Made by a program: the position numbers and the translations under genes. Below, in pieces: positions 18,817-29,033 of a stretch of DNA of 64,000 bases. How positions within the stretch are numbered: position 1 is the first letter of the stretch; each line of letters opens with the position of its first letter. The notes below the pieces were generated by a model that had not been told where the DNA came from, ran no database searches, and saw only the letters and a program-made list of their open reading frames with translations. Source of the stretch: JAFDED01 sp964611635 (GTDB taxonomy: Bacteria; Desulfobacterota; JAFDED01); the NCBI GenBank assembly GCA_964611635.1, contig CAZTAS010000001.1, positions 34,764-98,763 on the forward strand, given 5' to 3'.

Positions 18817-21800
18817 TCAAGCCAGCCACACACTTCCGCTCTCCAGTGACTCGCGAAGCTCCTGGATTACGTTTTCGTCCGGACTTACCCGAAATGCATC
18901 GCCCAGTGAAATGATCCCTTCCCACTCTTGGGGACACACAAGGTGAATGATGGTCTGACATTTTCCCGGGTTTTGTGTGATAATTTCTTTTATACGCGCA
19001 GCATGCTTCCTGTTAAAATTCTCCTCAAACTCCTTGATATGAACAGCGGTTGCCTCTCGCTTCATGGCTTTATCCAGCGGGCTTATCTCAGAGGCAATGA
19101 GCTTGATCCCGCCCTCGCCGCCGGCTTCCACCCTTGCCTCCACCAACAGGGGGGTGCCTTTTTCCAGAAATGCGGATACCTTATTGAACTCCCGCGCATA
19201 AACAATTGTTTCCACAGACCCTTTAAGGTCCTCCAGGGTCACAAACGCCATGCGCTCTCCACGGCGGTCGATTTTCTCTTTGACCTCGCCGACCATGGCA
19301 ACCAGCTTGATGGTCTGTCCATCCAATTCATCATTCAGAGTAGAGGTGTCCCAAGATGACAGCCTATGCATTTCCTTTTGATAGGGCTCCAAAGGGTGAC
19401 CGCTGATGTAGAGCCCTAAAGCTTCTTTCTCAAACTTCAGGCGCTGATCCTCCGGCCATTCCTCCACATCAGTTAAAGCCAGCTCATTGTCGAAATCTTT
19501 TCGGCTCTTAGAAAAGCTCGCGAACATACTAATCTGGCCATTTTGCCGATCTCGCTGAAATGTCTGCGCTTTCTCCATGGCGTCATCCAGCATCGCCATG
19601 AGTTGAGATCTGCGAGCCCCGGTGCTGTCGAAGGCACCGCACTTTATAAGACTTTCAAGTACGCGGCGATTAACATGGCGCAGATCAATGCGTTCGCAGA
19701 AATCGTAAAGGGAGCGGAAGGGCCCGCCCTCTTTCCTGGCGTCGAAGATTGAGCTCAAAGCCCCACTCCCTACGTTTTTGACGGCGGCAAGCCCGAAGCG
19801 AATACGGCCCTCCCTGACCGTGAACTCGCTATTGCTCTCATTGATATCAGGCGGTAGCACCTTGATATCCATGCCCCTACATTCGTCCATATAACGGATC
19901 ATCTTATCCGTGTTGTCTTTCTCACTAGTAAGCATTGCCGCCATGAATTCAACAGGATAATGCGCTTTCAGGAAGGCGGTCTGGTAAGCAATCAATGCAT
20001 AGGCAGCACTGTGGGACTTATTAAACCCGTATCCGGCGAAGTGGGCCATTAAATCGAATATCCGCTCAGCCTTTTCTTTTTCAATCCCCTTTTTCTTTGC
20101 ACCTTGCAAGAATTTCTCTCCCTGGGAAGCCATCTCCTCAGGGATCTTTTTGCCCATGGCCCGGCGCAGTATGTCAGCGTCACCAAGAGAGAAATCCGCC
20201 ACCATGCTGGCGATCTTCATGACCTGTTCCTGGTATACGATAACTCCATAAGTATCGCGCAGCACTTCATCCAGCATGGATATTTCGTAAGTAATTTCTT
20301 TTTTCCCGTGCTTGCGATCGATAAAGTCATCTACCATGCCGCTCTGAAGAGGTCCAGGCCGGTAAAGGGCATTCAATGCGATAAGATCATGGAAATTCTC
20401 GGGTTTCAACTTGATCATGATCTCTTTCATGCCCGAGCTCTCCAGTTGGAATATCCCGTTGGTTTGTCCGCCGGCCAGCAGCTCATATGTCTTTTTATCA
20501 TCGAGGGGAATCTCGTCGATGGAAAGACGCTTTCCGATCTTTTGCTGGATAAGCCGGACGGTGTCTTCCATCACGGTAAGGGTGCGGAGACCCAGGAAGT
20601 CGAATTTCACGAGGCCCACTTTTTCAAGGGACTTCATATCATACTGGGTGACCAGCTCCTCGTTATTGCCGAGATACAGGGGGGTATATTCCACGATCTC
20701 CTTGTCAGCGATAACGACGCCCGCGGCATGGGTTGAGGCATGACGCTGTAAGCCCTCGAGAACCCTGGCAATGGTGAGAAGTTCCCGAACTCGTGGGTTT
20801 TCCTTTTCCACATCTCGCAGACGTGGTTCCATCTGGACGGCCTTATCCAAAGTCATATGGATGGCGGAAGGAACCATCTTGGCAATGCGATCCACATCCG
20901 GATAACTCATATTCAGAGCGCGTCCTACGTCTCGGATCACCGCGCGCGCCTGCATAGTTCCAAAAGTGGTAATTTGCGCCACGCGGTCTTCCCCATATTT
21001 TTTCGCAACATAAGCGATAACCTCATCCCTTCCATCTTTGCAAAAATCAATATCGAAATCGGGCATGCTGACACGTTCGGGATTTAAAAATCTTTCAAAA
21101 AGGAGTCCATAGGGGATGGGATCCAAGTTGGTGATTTTCAGCGCATAAGCAACCAGGCTCCCTGCCCCGGATCCTCGACCGGGACCCACGGGGATGTTGC
21201 GCGATCGGGCGTACCGAATAAAGTCGGCCACAATGAGGAAATAGCTGGCGTATCCCATGCGGCATATGATTTGGAGCTCCTCTTTCAGCCTATTTCTGTA
21301 TAATGGTTCCTGGTTTTGAAATGCCTCCCCGCATTGTTGAGACAATACTGCTAGACGTTCTTCCAGTCCTTTTTCAGCCTCACGGGTCAGTCGGCTCTCC
21401 AGGGTTTCACCACGCTCAAGGGCGAAGAAAGGAAGATGGGTGGTCTTAAAATCAATCTCAAGATTGCACTGCTCGGCGATGTAGAGGGTATTACTGGTGG
21501 CGTTGGGAATATCAGCGAAAAGAGCTATCATCTCTTCTGGGGGTTTGAAATAAAACTGGTCAGTAGGAAAACGCATGCGGTCCTGATCATCCACCGTTTT
21601 GCCAGTCTGGATACAGAGCAAAATTTCATGGGCCCGGGCGTCCTCCTTCCTCAAGTAATGACAATCATTGGTAGCAACCACAGGCAATGATAGCTCATTG
21701 CTCAATTTTAATAGTCCCCGATTCGCCTTCTCCTGCTCGGGCATTCCATTCTTTTGCAATTCCAGATAAAATCTTTTGTGATTGAATATCTCCGATAGCT

Positions 21801-22290
21801 CACCTGCTGCCTGACGAGCACGCCTCATATTGCCGTCAAGCACATGGTGTGGTACCTCGCCTTGAAGACAAGCGCTCAGCGCGATGAGTCCCCGATTATG
21901 CTGTTGAAGCAGTTCTTTATCAACTCGAGGCCTGTAGTAGAATCCCTCCAGGTAACCACTGGTAACTAATCGCAGGAGGTTGCGGTATCCCTCATAATTC
22001 TTTACCAATAAGATGAGATGGTAATAAGGCTCGTGGCCGGGACGAAATGTGCGCTCACTTCGCCGTTCAGGAGCTACGTAAACCTCACAACCGATGATCG
22101 GTTTTATACCTGCCTCAAAGGCCTGTCTGTAAAAATAGATGGCACCAAATAGGCTTCCGTGATCTGTGATGGCAAGAGCAGGCATGAGATGGGACTTTGC
22201 CATCTGGAAGAGATCTTCCAGGCGGATGGCTCCATCTAAGAGGCTGTATTGAGTGTGAACGTGTAGATGAACAAATTCAGAATGCTTCAT
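18817..22290 (-). CDS. dnaE: DNA polymerase III alpha subunit
   Basis: This 1157-residue replicative polymerase of DnaE type begins with a PHP domain (HLHVHTQYSLLDGA). The family C polymerase core includes GPGRGSGAGSLVAY and the catalytic PDFDIDF. Fingers, tandem HhH (YGFNKSHSAAYALIAYQTAFLK) and a C-terminal OB fold (VKLVAMVGEVKEKIDRRGERMAFVTLED-like segment) follow. It has no DnaQ-type exonuclease insertion, so it is DnaE rather than PolC. guaB lies upstream on the same strand. Confidence 0.96.
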   Translation of the reverse strand: MKHSEFVHLHVHTQYSLLDGAIRLEDLFQMAKSHLMPALAITDHGSLFGAIYFYRQAFEAGIKPIIGCEVYVAPERRSERTFRPGHEPYYHLILLVKNYEGYRNLLRLVTSGYLEGFYYRPRVDKELLQQHNRGLIALSACLQGEVPHHVLDGNMRRARQAAGELSEIFNHKRFYLELQKNGMPEQEKANRGLLKLSNELSLPVVATNDCHYLRKEDARAHEILLCIQTGKTVDDQDRMRFPTDQFYFKPPEEMIALFADIPNATSNTLYIAEQCNLEIDFKTTHLPFFALERGETLESRLTREAEKGLEERLAVLSQQCGEAFQNQEPLYRNRLKEELQIICRMGYASYFLIVADFIRYARSRNIPVGPGRGSGAGSLVAYALKITNLDPIPYGLLFERFLNPERVSMPDFDIDFCKDGRDEVIAYVAKKYGEDRVAQITTFGTMQARAVIRDVGRALNMSYPDVDRIAKMVPSAIHMTLDKAVQMEPRLRDVEKENPRVRELLTIARVLEGLQRHASTHAAGVVIADKEIVEYTPLYLGNNEELVTQYDMKSLEKVGLVKFDFLGLRTLTVMEDTVRLIQQKIGKRLSIDEIPLDDKKTYELLAGGQTNGIFQLESSGMKEIMIKLKPENFHDLIALNALYRPGPLQSGMVDDFIDRKHGKKEITYEISMLDEVLRDTYGVIVYQEQVMKIASMVADFSLGDADILRRAMGKKIPEEMASQGEKFLQGAKKKGIEKEKAERIFDLMAHFAGYGFNKSHSAAYALIAYQTAFLKAHYPVEFMAAMLTSEKDNTDKMIRYMDECRGMDIKVLPPDINESNSEFTVREGRIRFGLAAVKNVGSGALSSIFDARKEGGPFRSLYDFCERIDLRHVNRRVLESLIKCGAFDSTGARRSQLMAMLDDAMEKAQTFQRDRQNGQISMFASFSKSRKDFDNELALTDVEEWPEDQRLKFEKEALGLYISGHPLEPYQKEMHRLSSWDTSTLNDELDGQTIKLVAMVGEVKEKIDRRGERMAFVTLEDLKGSVETIVYAREFNKVSAFLEKGTPLLVEARVEAGGEGGIKLIASEISPLDKAMKREATAVHIKEFEENFNRKHAARIKEIITQNPGKCQTIIHLVCPQEWEGIISLGDAFRVSPDENVIQELRESLESGSVWLA

Positions 22291-22421
22291 TGCTCGTAGA
22301 CCCGCAATAAAAAACCAACTCCCTTAGTTAATCCACATCGATTTTATTTATCACTTCGTCTGAATGGTCTGATTCTTCTCCCCGCAGCGCCCTGAATTAT
22401 GTCCCGAGTCGCGTTGCAACT

Positions 22422-23876
22422 CTAATCTAAACGATAATTTGGAGCCTCTTTGGTGATGATTACGTCGTGTACGTGACTTTCTCGCAGGCCGGCTGAGGTA
22501 ATGCGGATAAACTTAGCTTTTTGCCATAACTCGGGGATGGTGCGGCATCCCACGTAACCCATTCCAGCACGGAGGCCACCCATAAGTTGAAAGACGGTGG
22601 AGGAGAGAGACCCTTTATAAGGGACGCGACCCACAATGCCTTCAGGAACAAGCTTTACTTCGCTTTCCTCGTCGTATTGACCATATCGATCTTTGCTCCC
22701 CTCTTTCATGGCCTCGATGGAACCCATACCACGATAAACTTTATAGCTACGTCCTTGGTACAGGATCATCTCCCCAGGGCTTTCGTCTGTCCCTGCGAAA
22801 AGAGAGCCGATCATGACGCTGCTGGCACCAGCGGCCAGAACCTTGGTGATATCGCCGGAATATTTAATACCTCCATCGGCGATCACAGGTATGCCCCGTT
22901 TTTGGGCCACGCGAAACACCTCCATGACCGCGGTAATTTGGGGAACGCCCACTCCGGCAACAACGCGGGTTGTGCAAATCGATCCTGGCCCAACACCAAC
23001 CTTGACAGCGCTGACTCCCGCTTCGATCTGCGCTAAGGCTCCTTCTGGAGTGGCCACATTGCCCCCAATTAATCGACAATTCGGAAAGTTGTTCTTGATG
23101 TCTCGGATGGCTTCCAAAACACCTCTAGAATGTCCATGAGAGGAGTCAATCACAATAACATCGACGCCCGCACGCAAAAGTGCTTCAGTACGGGCATTAC
23201 GGAGCGCACCTGCCTCCACCGCTGCTCCGCACCGGAGCCGCCCCATCTCGTCCTTTGAGGCGTTGGGATATTTCAGGGCTTTTTCTATATCTTTGATGGT
23301 GATAAGACCCTTCAGGTTATTGTCTTTATCCACGACAAGCAGTTTTTCGATTCTATGTTTATGGAGCTGCTTTTTGGAGCTCTCCAGATCAATCCCCTCA
23401 TGAACAGTCACCAGATTCTCTTTTGTCATCAGATTGGCGATCGGTTGATTCGGATTAGTCTCGAATCGCAAATCGCGATTGGTTAAGATTCCCACCAATT
23501 TGCCATTCTTTGTGATGGGCACGCCCGAAATTCGATACCTTTTCATGACCTCTAGGGCTTCATATACATTCTGCTCAGGCTCCATTGTGATGGGATCCAC
23601 GATCATTCCACTCTCGGACTTCTTGACTTTGTCAACCTCTGAAACCTGAGCATTGATGTTCATATTCTTGTGAATGATTCCGATTCCCCCCTCCCTTGCC
23701 ATTGTGATGGCCGTATCAGCCTCGGTGACTGTGTCCATTGCAGCGCTAATGAGGGGAATTTTCAGTAATATGTCCCTGCAAAGGGAAGTGGAAAGATCCG
23801 CATCCTTAGGCAGGATGTCAGATTCCGCAGGAACTAGCAATACATCATCAAATGTCAGGCTTTCTGGGATATTCAA
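22422..23876 (-). CDS. guaB: IMP dehydrogenase
   Basis: IMPDH makes XMP, the first committed step to GMP. The 484 residues include a CBS pair (about 95-205) inserted in the TIM barrel, the catalytic loop GPGSICTTR with the active Cys, DGGIKYSGD and YRGMGS. The start is TTG 23876, eight bases after a consensus AGGAGG; no better ATG lies nearby. It is the first gene of the minus-strand run ending at the HU/IHF gene. Confidence 0.95.
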   Translation of the reverse strand: MNIPESLTFDDVLLVPAESDILPKDADLSTSLCRDILLKIPLISAAMDTVTEADTAITMAREGGIGIIHKNMNINAQVSEVDKVKKSESGMIVDPITMEPEQNVYEALEVMKRYRISGVPITKNGKLVGILTNRDLRFETNPNQPIANLMTKENLVTVHEGIDLESSKKQLHKHRIEKLLVVDKDNNLKGLITIKDIEKALKYPNASKDEMGRLRCGAAVEAGALRNARTEALLRAGVDVIVIDSSHGHSRGVLEAIRDIKNNFPNCRLIGGNVATPEGALAQIEAGVSAVKVGVGPGSICTTRVVAGVGVPQITAVMEVFRVAQKRGIPVIADGGIKYSGDITKVLAAGASSVMIGSLFAGTDESPGEMILYQGRSYKVYRGMGSIEAMKEGSKDRYGQYDEESEVKLVPEGIVGRVPYKGSLSSTVFQLMGGLRAGMGYVGCRTIPELWQKAKFIRITSAGLRESHVHDVIITKEAPNYRLD

Positions 23877-24911
23877 GGTTTCAACCTCCTGAATAGAAAA
23901 ATCTCAAGATCACTCAAACCCTATCGCATTTTTCATATAAAAAACCCATTTGGATGAATGTGAAAATGTCTCACGCATAAGTTGGAAGCCTTTCTATGCG
24001 TTTATAAGCGCCACAAATCAGAATAACTAAGGAAAGTTTTTATTAGAGATTTTTAATTTATGATATCAAAGATAATGAGGTTTTTCAATCAAAAACCGAC
24101 CCATTAAAAAATAGATTCCCGAATTGTATCAAATATTTTTTAATGCTTGCTGCTCCTGTTATCATTTATTGACCTATTTCTTACTGCAAAGATTTAATAC
24201 AGAATCAGTCATCTCGAAAACTGGATTCTCTTTTTTTTAAGTGCTTTCAGTTATACAAGTAAATTTCTGTAGCTCCCTCCTCCCTCTGTGGGGATAGAGG
24301 GAATTCAGATATCCCACGCCCCTTGAGGGGTAATAGATGACAATTATGTAGAACACCAGAAACATCTGCTAACGGGCTTTTAATTGCTGAATGGAGCGCA
24401 AAAAAATATTACGGAGTTGAAAAGGAGCGGCCTGACAAATGATCTCGATGTTGATAATCAGGATGCAATTGACTAAATTAGGCGATCAAAAAAGTTTTCC
24501 CGAAGCCTTTAGAAGCACGGAAGATCAAAAACAGAGACCATCCACCAGATCACACGAGAGGGAATTAAATGGGAGGTTGATGAGGGCCAGGGTTACATGG
24601 TGTCAAGTGAGAGTGATAACATCCCCGGTTTTGCAAAGTATGATCCCAAACGATATTGCGCCCCTTGAGAGCTATCACGGACTAATCAATAGTCTCAATG
24701 ATGAATGAAAGCTTTGTTTGCGAAAGTTCCCGGGTTTAAATGGTAGTATTCTAGAAGCTATCGGATAACTTGCGTATATCGAATTAGAGGAGGAATTGCG
24801 TGAATTACATCTCTGGGCATTCTCCGCGTGCTTAATTTATGGTGGCCAAATTATAAAATGGAGGTAATTTTGAGAATCTTTATTATTTTTGAACCACGCG
24901 GGTGAAATCTC
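23877..24911. other. intergenic kilobase upstream of guaB with gene remnants
   Basis: No convincing intact gene is present. It should hold the guaB promoter. The plus strand at 24513-24668 has a 51-codon open frame without a good start that reads like protein (WEVDEGQGYMVSSESDNIPG). A neighbouring frame ends with LESYHGLINSLNDE at 24708. Both could be pieces of one small decayed gene; DIPG-type wording recalls HicB/DUF1902 antitoxins, but the match is too weak to name. Two hairpins lie at 24281-24302 and 24321-24330. Confidence 0.4.
24281..24302. repeat. 7-base inverted repeat
   Basis: TCCCTCT (24281-24287) and AGAGGGA (24296-24302) form a perfect 7-base stem around an 8-base loop. A second small hairpin, CCCC and GGGG, lies about 20 bases further on. 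There is no T tract, so neither looks like an intrinsic terminator. Confidence 0.4.
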
Positions 24912-25307
24912 TTATCTCCAGGTTCCATTCCTTTTTCGTCGCAGCTCTATGTATTCGACCCTGCCATGACCACCGACGAGGACGTTCAACATAAATGAAA
25001 TAACGGAAATCAGAACGGATCCCACGACAGCGCTCCAGAACCCGGTCACCCGGAATCCTTCCACCAATCCAGAAACCATCCACAAAATCAGTCCATTAAT
25101 CAGCAGAATAAAAAAGCCAAAAGTCAGGAGAGATACCGGCAAGGTCAGAATAATAAAGATAGGCCGGAGAAAAGCGTTGAATAGCCCAAGAACGAACGCG
25201 GCTGCCACGGCGCTCCATAAATCGCTGACTTCAACACCTCTGAGTAGATGAGAGACCAGTATGATAGAAAGAGTTAACAGAGACCATCTTAGCAAGAATC
25301 CGCGCAC
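24912..25307 (-). CDS. phage-holin-family IV (YvlD-like) membrane protein
   Basis: This 131-residue protein has four hydrophobic helices with the conserved ALVLGLFNAFLRPIF-like segment (here FVLGLFNAFLRPIFIILTLP, about residues 38-57) and a second LLINGLILWMV block. That is the pattern of the 4-TMS 'phage holin family' such as YvlD. Despite the name, most are chromosomal and not linked to phage; the function is unknown. The start is GTG 25307 with GGAGGGAG upstream. Confidence 0.82.
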   Translation of the reverse strand: MRGFLLRWSLLTLSIILVSHLLRGVEVSDLWSAVAAAFVLGLFNAFLRPIFIILTLPVSLLTFGFFILLINGLILWMVSGLVEGFRVTGFWSAVVGSVLISVISFMLNVLVGGHGRVEYIELRRKRNGTWR

Positions 25308-25363
25308 CCACTCCCTCCATCAACTGCGGGAAGCCCAGAACACTTTTTGATATATTTCAGCGC

Positions 25364-26356
25364 TCAGAGTTTGCGAATTTCTCTTACCCGCCAGCACCTT
25401 GACCAGTGTTCATGTGTGATCTCCTCCCATGGTGGTGGCGGCTCAACACGGCATTTATCGATGACATATGGGCAACGCGTGTTAAAGTGACAACCCGCCG
25501 GTGGGCTGATGGGACTGGGTACATCCCCTTCCAAGATGATCCTCTGCCTCATAACGGTGGGATCGGGAATGGGGCATGCGGAGAGCAAAGCCTCGGAGTA
25601 AGGATGATAGGGTGAAATATAAAGATTAGTGCCTGAGGCCAATTCAACAACACGTCCCAGATACATAACGGCCACCCGATTGCTGATATGCTCCACAACG
25701 CTCAGATCGTGTGCAATGAATAAATAAGTTAACCGGAATTCTTTCTGTAAGTCTTCCAGGAGATTGATAACTTGGGATTGAATTGAGACATCCAGAGCCG
25801 AGACCGGTTCGTCGCATACAATGAGCTTTGGATTCAGGGCCAGGGCTCTCGCAATGCCAATTCGTTGTCTCTGGCCACCGCTGAACTCATGCGGGTATCT
25901 GTTGTAATGCTCCGGACGAAGTCCAACAACATCCATCAGTCTCAGAACCTTCTCTTGGCGCTCTTTCTTAGCAGCAATCTTGTGTATAATAAAGGGTTCT
26001 CCGATGATACTTCCCACTGTTTTGCGAGGATTAAGGGAAGAGTACGGATCTTGGAAAATAATTTGCATTTGTCGCCGGAGCATCCGAAGTTTATTCCGGT
26101 CATAATTCAGGATGTTCTCACCTTCAAACATGATTTCTCCGTCTGTAGGCTCGTCCAGGCGTAGAATTACCCGACCCAGCGTGGTTTTGCCGCATCCGCT
26201 CTCTCCGACCAGACCTAAGGTTTCTCCTCGGCGAATATATAGATCCACACCGTCTACCGCCTTTACCCAGCCTACTGTGCGGGAAAAAATCCCTCCGGAG
26301 ATGGAAAAATACTTTTTCAGGTTTTTTACTTCAACCAGTATCTCGTTCCTATCCAT
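25364..26356 (-). CDS. oligopeptide/dipeptide ABC transporter ATPase, OppF/DppF type
   Basis: The ABC ATPase has Walker A GESGCGKTT, signature SGGQRQR, Walker B LIVCDEP and a C-terminal oligopeptide-transporter extension with CxxNTRCP-type cysteines. It drives uptake with its partner encoded just upstream in transcription (26368-27399); 11 bases separate them. No permease genes are nearby, so the membrane subunits must be elsewhere. Confidence 0.9.
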   Translation of the reverse strand: MDRNEILVEVKNLKKYFSISGGIFSRTVGWVKAVDGVDLYIRRGETLGLVGESGCGKTTLGRVILRLDEPTDGEIMFEGENILNYDRNKLRMLRRQMQIIFQDPYSSLNPRKTVGSIIGEPFIIHKIAAKKERQEKVLRLMDVVGLRPEHYNRYPHEFSGGQRQRIGIARALALNPKLIVCDEPVSALDVSIQSQVINLLEDLQKEFRLTYLFIAHDLSVVEHISNRVAVMYLGRVVELASGTNLYISPYHPYSEALLSACPIPDPTVMRQRIILEGDVPSPISPPAGCHFNTRCPYVIDKCRVEPPPPWEEITHEHWSRCWRVREIRKL

Positions 26357-26367
26357 AATCCCTTATC

Positions 26368-27399
26368 CTAACTATTTGATAATTCTTTGGGTGGGGGCAG
26401 ATGCAACCAGCAACGGACCAAATGGTCTTGTTTTGAACCGTTGGATGGAGGAGCCAGTGGAGGTTCCCATTTATTGCACGGTTCGTGGACGTTCGGGCAT
26501 CGGTCGTTGAACCTGCATCCCACTGGCAACTCCAGAAGACTTGGTACGATCCCTGCGATGGTATTAAGCCGACTTTTTTTTATTGCAGCATGATCCACGC
26601 GAGGGATCGAAGTCAATAGCCCAATAGTGTATGGATGCAAGGGTTCTCCGAATAGAGTCCGAATATCGGCATTTTCCACCACCACACCGGCGTACATGAC
26701 GGATACACTCTTTGCCATTTCCGCAATCACGCCCAGGTTATGGGTAATGAGGATAATGGAAGTCCCCACCTCTTCTTTCAACTTGTTCATTAAGTCAAGG
26801 ATCTGGGCTTGTATGGTCACATCTAGTGCGGTTGTAGGCTCATCAGCAAGCATAAGCTTGGGGTTGCAGGACAGGGCCATAGCGATCATAACGCGTTGCC
26901 GCATTCCTCCGCTGAGCTGATGTGGATAATCCTTGACCCTTTTCTCCGGTGAAGGAATCCCCACCAGCTTGAGCATCTCCACCGATCGATCCAGCGCCTC
27001 TTTTTTCGACACCTGCTGGTGGAGCTGTATTGCCTCGGCAATCTGGTTGCCGACCCGGAACACGGGGTTGAGAGATGTCATGGGCTCCTGGAATATCATG
27101 GAGATCTCGTTGCCCCGGATCTTCCGCATTTCATGCTCTTTGAGCTTAGTCAGATCCCCTCGATCGGCAAAATTGATTTCACCGCTCACGATTTTCCCCG
27201 GCGGCTGAGGGATTAGCCTCATGATGGACAAGGCCGTCACGCTTTTTCCGCATCCGGATTCCCCCACAACACCCAGCGTTTCGCCCTCGTGAAGGGTCAG
27301 CGACACATCGTCAACCGCCCGTGCGACCCCTTCATCAGTGAAAAAATAGGTCTTCAGGCCTTTGATTTCCAGAAGAACGCCGTTGCCTTTCTCGTTCAT
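26368..27399 (-). CDS. oligopeptide/dipeptide ABC transporter ATPase, OppD/DppD type
   Basis: The ABC ATPase has Walker A GESGCGKSV, signature SGGMRQR and Walker B LMLADEPTTALD. The C-terminal GCRFNDRCP motif is typical of the oligopeptide group. The frame is open to 27435, but ATG 27399 with AGGA upstream begins a normal OppD N-terminus. It pairs with the OppF-type ATPase. A peptide-binding lipoprotein is encoded 12 kb away at 39797, but the link is not proven. Confidence 0.9.
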   Translation of the reverse strand: MNEKGNGVLLEIKGLKTYFFTDEGVARAVDDVSLTLHEGETLGVVGESGCGKSVTALSIMRLIPQPPGKIVSGEINFADRGDLTKLKEHEMRKIRGNEISMIFQEPMTSLNPVFRVGNQIAEAIQLHQQVSKKEALDRSVEMLKLVGIPSPEKRVKDYPHQLSGGMRQRVMIAMALSCNPKLMLADEPTTALDVTIQAQILDLMNKLKEEVGTSIILITHNLGVIAEMAKSVSVMYAGVVVENADIRTLFGEPLHPYTIGLLTSIPRVDHAAIKKSRLNTIAGIVPSLLELPVGCRFNDRCPNVHEPCNKWEPPLAPPSNGSKQDHLVRCWLHLPPPKELSNS

Positions 27400-27626
27400 A
27401 GCTTTCCTATTGTCCCTTTCCATAGTCCTGATCAACAGAATATTGCATCTTCATACCCGCCCTTCCCTTTATGGAAAGGATAAATAATCCAAAAATTATT
27501 TAATGGAATGATTTATACATTATTAAGATTCTTTGAGTCAAGTAAAAATCGCAAGATTCAATAAATTGTGTGCTAAATTAAATCCTCTTTTTTCATCATT
27601 TTTTTTCCCGAAGGCTTACCCGCGGT

Positions 27627-29021
27627 TCAGTCCCCTACCTGCCCTCCCACCACGATGTCAGGTATGCGCAAAGTGGGCTGACCATCAGAAACCGGCACCC
27701 CTTGGCCTCCCTTGCCGCACGTGCCGAGGGAGAATCCCAGGTCATTGCCCATGCGATCGATCTCCTTAAGAACCCGGGGACCGTTGCCGGTCAACGTGGC
27801 CCCGCGAACAGCCTGCCCAACCTTTCCTCTTTCAATCAGATAACCTTCGCTGACCTCGAAGACAAAATCTCCATTGACCGTGTTTACCTGGCCGCCGCCC
27901 ATTCTGACCACGTATAGCCCATGGTAAGTGTCATGCAAGATTGCCTCCGGTGTCTCGCTTCCCGACGCGATATAAGTATTGGTCATCCGGCATATGGGCT
28001 GAAATCGGTAAGATTGGCGGCGCCCGTTGCCTGTGGAACGAGCACACGATTTTTCGGCGCGGAGTCGATCATACAAAAAACTCTTAAGTACACCCTTTTC
28101 CACCAGCATTGTTCTTTGTGCCGGCGTACCTTCATCGTCAAAGGCAAATGATCCTCGGTGGTTTGGCAGAGTGGCATCATCAAACACAGTGATGAGAGGA
28201 GAAGCGATGAGATCGTCCAAGTGGCCTGAATACACCGACATGCCCTCCAGAGCGGTATCCGCCTCCAGCCCGTGACCTATCGCCTCATGGATCATGGTGC
28301 CACCCGCCTCGCTTGAGAGCACTACTGCCATTCGTCCCCCTGGGGCTCTCGGTGCCTCAAGCATTGTTATTGCTCGGGAGGCGGTCAAGCGGGCCACATC
28401 CTCTGGTGGATGCCTATCAAAGAGCTCGAATCCCATACAACCTCCCACCGGTTCGTAAGCTGTCTGATAAACATCCTTTTCGGCTGCAATTGCATGGACC
28501 GCCAAGATCAAACTTTCGCGATGGTCCTCAGCAAGGCTCCCTTCGGAATTGGCCATGACCACATCCTGGATGATGTCCATATATATGATCCGGGCTTGTC
28601 GAATTCGTCGATCATGACCCCTAGCCGCCCTGTTAGCCCGTTCCACTATTTGAAGCTTCTCTTGGAGGGGCACATGCATTACTGTCTTCACGGGAGTGCA
28701 TACGAAGGGGGCTTCCCTGCGCGTCAGGTCCAGAATACTATTTTTCCCTTCTCCCTTCAATGCTCGGCTGGCGCTTCGGGCCGCCTCATATATGCTTTTC
28801 TGTGAAAGGTCGTTGGTATAAGCATAGGCTGATCTTAAATTTCGAATAACACGAATGCCCACACCCGTATCCAGGCCTGTCACGATTTTCTCGATGCGGT
28901 CATCCTCGCATACGATATTGGTCGCCCACCGGCGTTCCAGAAAAATATCCGCAAATTCGCCTCCTTCTGAAAGGCCGATTTGAAGGATTTTGCTGAAATC
29001 TATGTCGATCTCTATCGCCAT
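27627..29021 (-). CDS. tldD: TldD metalloprotease
   Basis: TldD is the active subunit of the TldD-TldE (PmbA) protease. It has the zinc motif HEAIGHGLEAD and the C-terminal CGKGGQGVPVSDGQPTLRIPD block. The family processes modified peptides (microcins, RiPPs) and degrades CcdA. The frame opens at TTG 29033; ATG 29021 is the likelier start, though the ribosome site is weak. No tldE is adjacent in the window. Confidence 0.92.
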   Translation of the reverse strand: MAIEIDIDFSKILQIGLSEGGEFADIFLERRWATNIVCEDDRIEKIVTGLDTGVGIRVIRNLRSAYAYTNDLSQKSIYEAARSASRALKGEGKNSILDLTRREAPFVCTPVKTVMHVPLQEKLQIVERANRAARGHDRRIRQARIIYMDIIQDVVMANSEGSLAEDHRESLILAVHAIAAEKDVYQTAYEPVGGCMGFELFDRHPPEDVARLTASRAITMLEAPRAPGGRMAVVLSSEAGGTMIHEAIGHGLEADTALEGMSVYSGHLDDLIASPLITVFDDATLPNHRGSFAFDDEGTPAQRTMLVEKGVLKSFLYDRLRAEKSCARSTGNGRRQSYRFQPICRMTNTYIASGSETPEAILHDTYHGLYVVRMGGGQVNTVNGDFVFEVSEGYLIERGKVGQAVRGATLTGNGPRVLKEIDRMGNDLGFSLGTCGKGGQGVPVSDGQPTLRIPDIVVGGQVGD

Positions 29022-29033
29022 TGTCACGAGCAA

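Noticed and set aside
20104..20736. A 210-codon plus-strand open frame opposite dnaE
   Set aside because: It is antisense to a complete, strongly conserved dnaE and has no motif or ribosome site, so it is a shadow frame.
24439..24708. An 89-codon plus-strand frame upstream of guaB
   Set aside because: There is no good start or ribosome site, and a different frame through the middle looks more protein-like, so it is not annotated as an intact gene.
24912..25307. Prophage remnant suggested by the holin-like protein
   Set aside because: The family is mostly chromosomal, and no other phage gene is near.
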